The notes beneath the pieces are model-generated. The model did not search any database and was not told the origin of the DNA. It worked only from the letters and a program-made list of their open reading frames with translations. This document shows positions 63,494 through 64,000 of a DNA stretch of 64,000 nucleotides, piece after piece; positions within the stretch are counted from its first letter, which is position 1; every line of letters begins with the position of its first letter. Both the position numbers and the translations under genes were made by a program. This stretch comes from JAFGXF01 sp963732595 (lineage in GTDB: Bacteria; Chloroflexota; Anaerolineae; Anaerolineales; Anaerolineaceae). The stretch covers positions 1,674,001-1,738,000 of the forward strand of contig CAVSZZ010000002.1 in assembly GCA_963732595.1 (NCBI GenBank), given 5' to 3'.

Positions 63494-64000
63494 ATGACTC
63501 CGAAACCAAAAATACCCATGTCCTGCCCCGACCTGACCGATCTTGAGCGGCAGGCAGTGCTTGATGTGTTTTCCACCAATTACCTTTCAATGGGCAGCCG
63601 CATCCTGGCTTTCGAAGAAGCTTTTCGTTCCTACACCGGGCTCAAGCATGCCATTGGAGTTTCGTCCGGTACAAGTGGATTGCACCTGTGTGTCCGTGCC
63701 TCTGGTATCAGTACCGGCGACCTGGTATTAACAACGCCATTCTCCTTTGTAGCTTCCACCAACGTGATCCTGTATGAACAGGCAATACCAATTTATGTGG
63801 ATGTCCAGCTTGACACCGGAAATATCGATCCCGGATTGGCAAAACAGGCAGCCCAGGATCTGGCTGAGGGTGGATCCCGGGCGGAACGCTGGATGCCGCG
63901 CAAAGGCTGGAAAGCCGGATCGGCTTTCAAAGCCATCCTGCCGGTGGATATCTTCGGCCAACCCTGCGACCTGGATGGCATGCGAGCGATCGCGACGGCC
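63494..64000 (+). CDS. DegT/DnrJ/EryC1/StrS aminotransferase, 3' end outside window
   Basis: The first 169 residues match the PLP-dependent sugar aminotransferase family: PDLTDLERQAVLDVFSTNYL, FEEAFRSYTGLKHAIGVSSG, TSGLHLCVRASGIS and TTPFSFVASTNVILYEQAIP, with a later VDIFGQPCDLDG. The catalytic Lys would lie beyond the window. An insertion of about 25 residues (EGGSRAERWMPRKGWKAGS) before VDIFGQ is longer than in most members. These enzymes aminate keto-sugars for surface polysaccharide or natural-product pathways. Divergent from greA. Confidence 0.9.
   Translation, partial: MTPKPKIPMSCPDLTDLERQAVLDVFSTNYLSMGSRILAFEEAFRSYTGLKHAIGVSSGTSGLHLCVRASGISTGDLVLTTPFSFVASTNVILYEQAIPIYVDVQLDTGNIDPGLAKQAAQDLAEGGSRAERWMPRKGWKAGSAFKAILPVDIFGQPCDLDGMRAIATA

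Overview
The window reads as a chromosomal segment of an Anaerolineae-type member of the Chloroflexota. This is inferred from the gene families: long secreted beta-helix proteins with CSLREA-type N-termini, TadE/TadG proteins with Thr-Pro linkers, many small membrane proteins of unknown function, a bacterial Elp3, and a generally GC-rich coding sequence. No rRNA, tRNA or CRISPR array is visible. Most genes fall into short operons on both strands, separated by clear hairpin terminators. About ten genes have a -10 box only 6-8 nt before the start codon, so leaderless transcription looks common.

Layout. 1-2.8 kb: two surface beta-helix proteins on the minus strand, the first cut by the window edge. 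2.9-5.7 kb: a 2H phosphoesterase, a secreted TPR protein with a C-terminal anchor, and a frameshifted DUF6946-like gene. 5.8-9.5 kb: a minus-strand array of four paralogous two-TM proteins, with a RelA-type HD hydrolase between two of them, and a DUF2892 protein upstream. 9.9-14.9 kb: a decayed defence island with a broken Eco57I-like restriction-modification gene, an intact EVE-nuclease fusion flanked by two copies of the restriction gene's 3' end, a broken NYN nuclease and a candidate small RNA. 15.3-18.8 kb: a frameshifted MFS transporter, a palindromic operator before degraded small genes, and a frameshifted methyltransferase and DinB-like gene. 19-23 kb: DegV, a frameshifted MATE transporter and a B12-binding radical SAM enzyme. 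23.5-30.2 kb: three more CSLREA proteins in tandem and a propeller-like secreted protein. 30.3-35.5 kb: a phospholipase D-like lipoprotein, a frameshifted membrane sulfatase, Elp3, a YciI protein and a membrane protein. 35.7-41.2 kb: an AfuABC-like ABC importer followed by a PfkB kinase. 41.2-52.4 kb: a Trm9-like methyltransferase, small membrane proteins, GNAT, MFS, a RodZ-like protein overlapping rimO, DUF998, DoxX, a TPR protein, DUF92 and a PH-like protein. 52.6-58.2 kb: TadE, a large secreted protein, a second TadE and TadG. 58.3-64 kb: a small membrane protein, a MASE1-PAS-GAF-GGDEF cyclase, lysS and greA, and the start of a DegT aminotransferase.

At least ten genes are interrupted by single-base frameshifts or, in one case, a stop codon. 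Many are repaired by changing one base, often in a short homopolymer, so many may be assembly errors. The restriction and NYN genes carry so many lesions that real decay is likely there. All functions are from reading the sequence; no database search was run.
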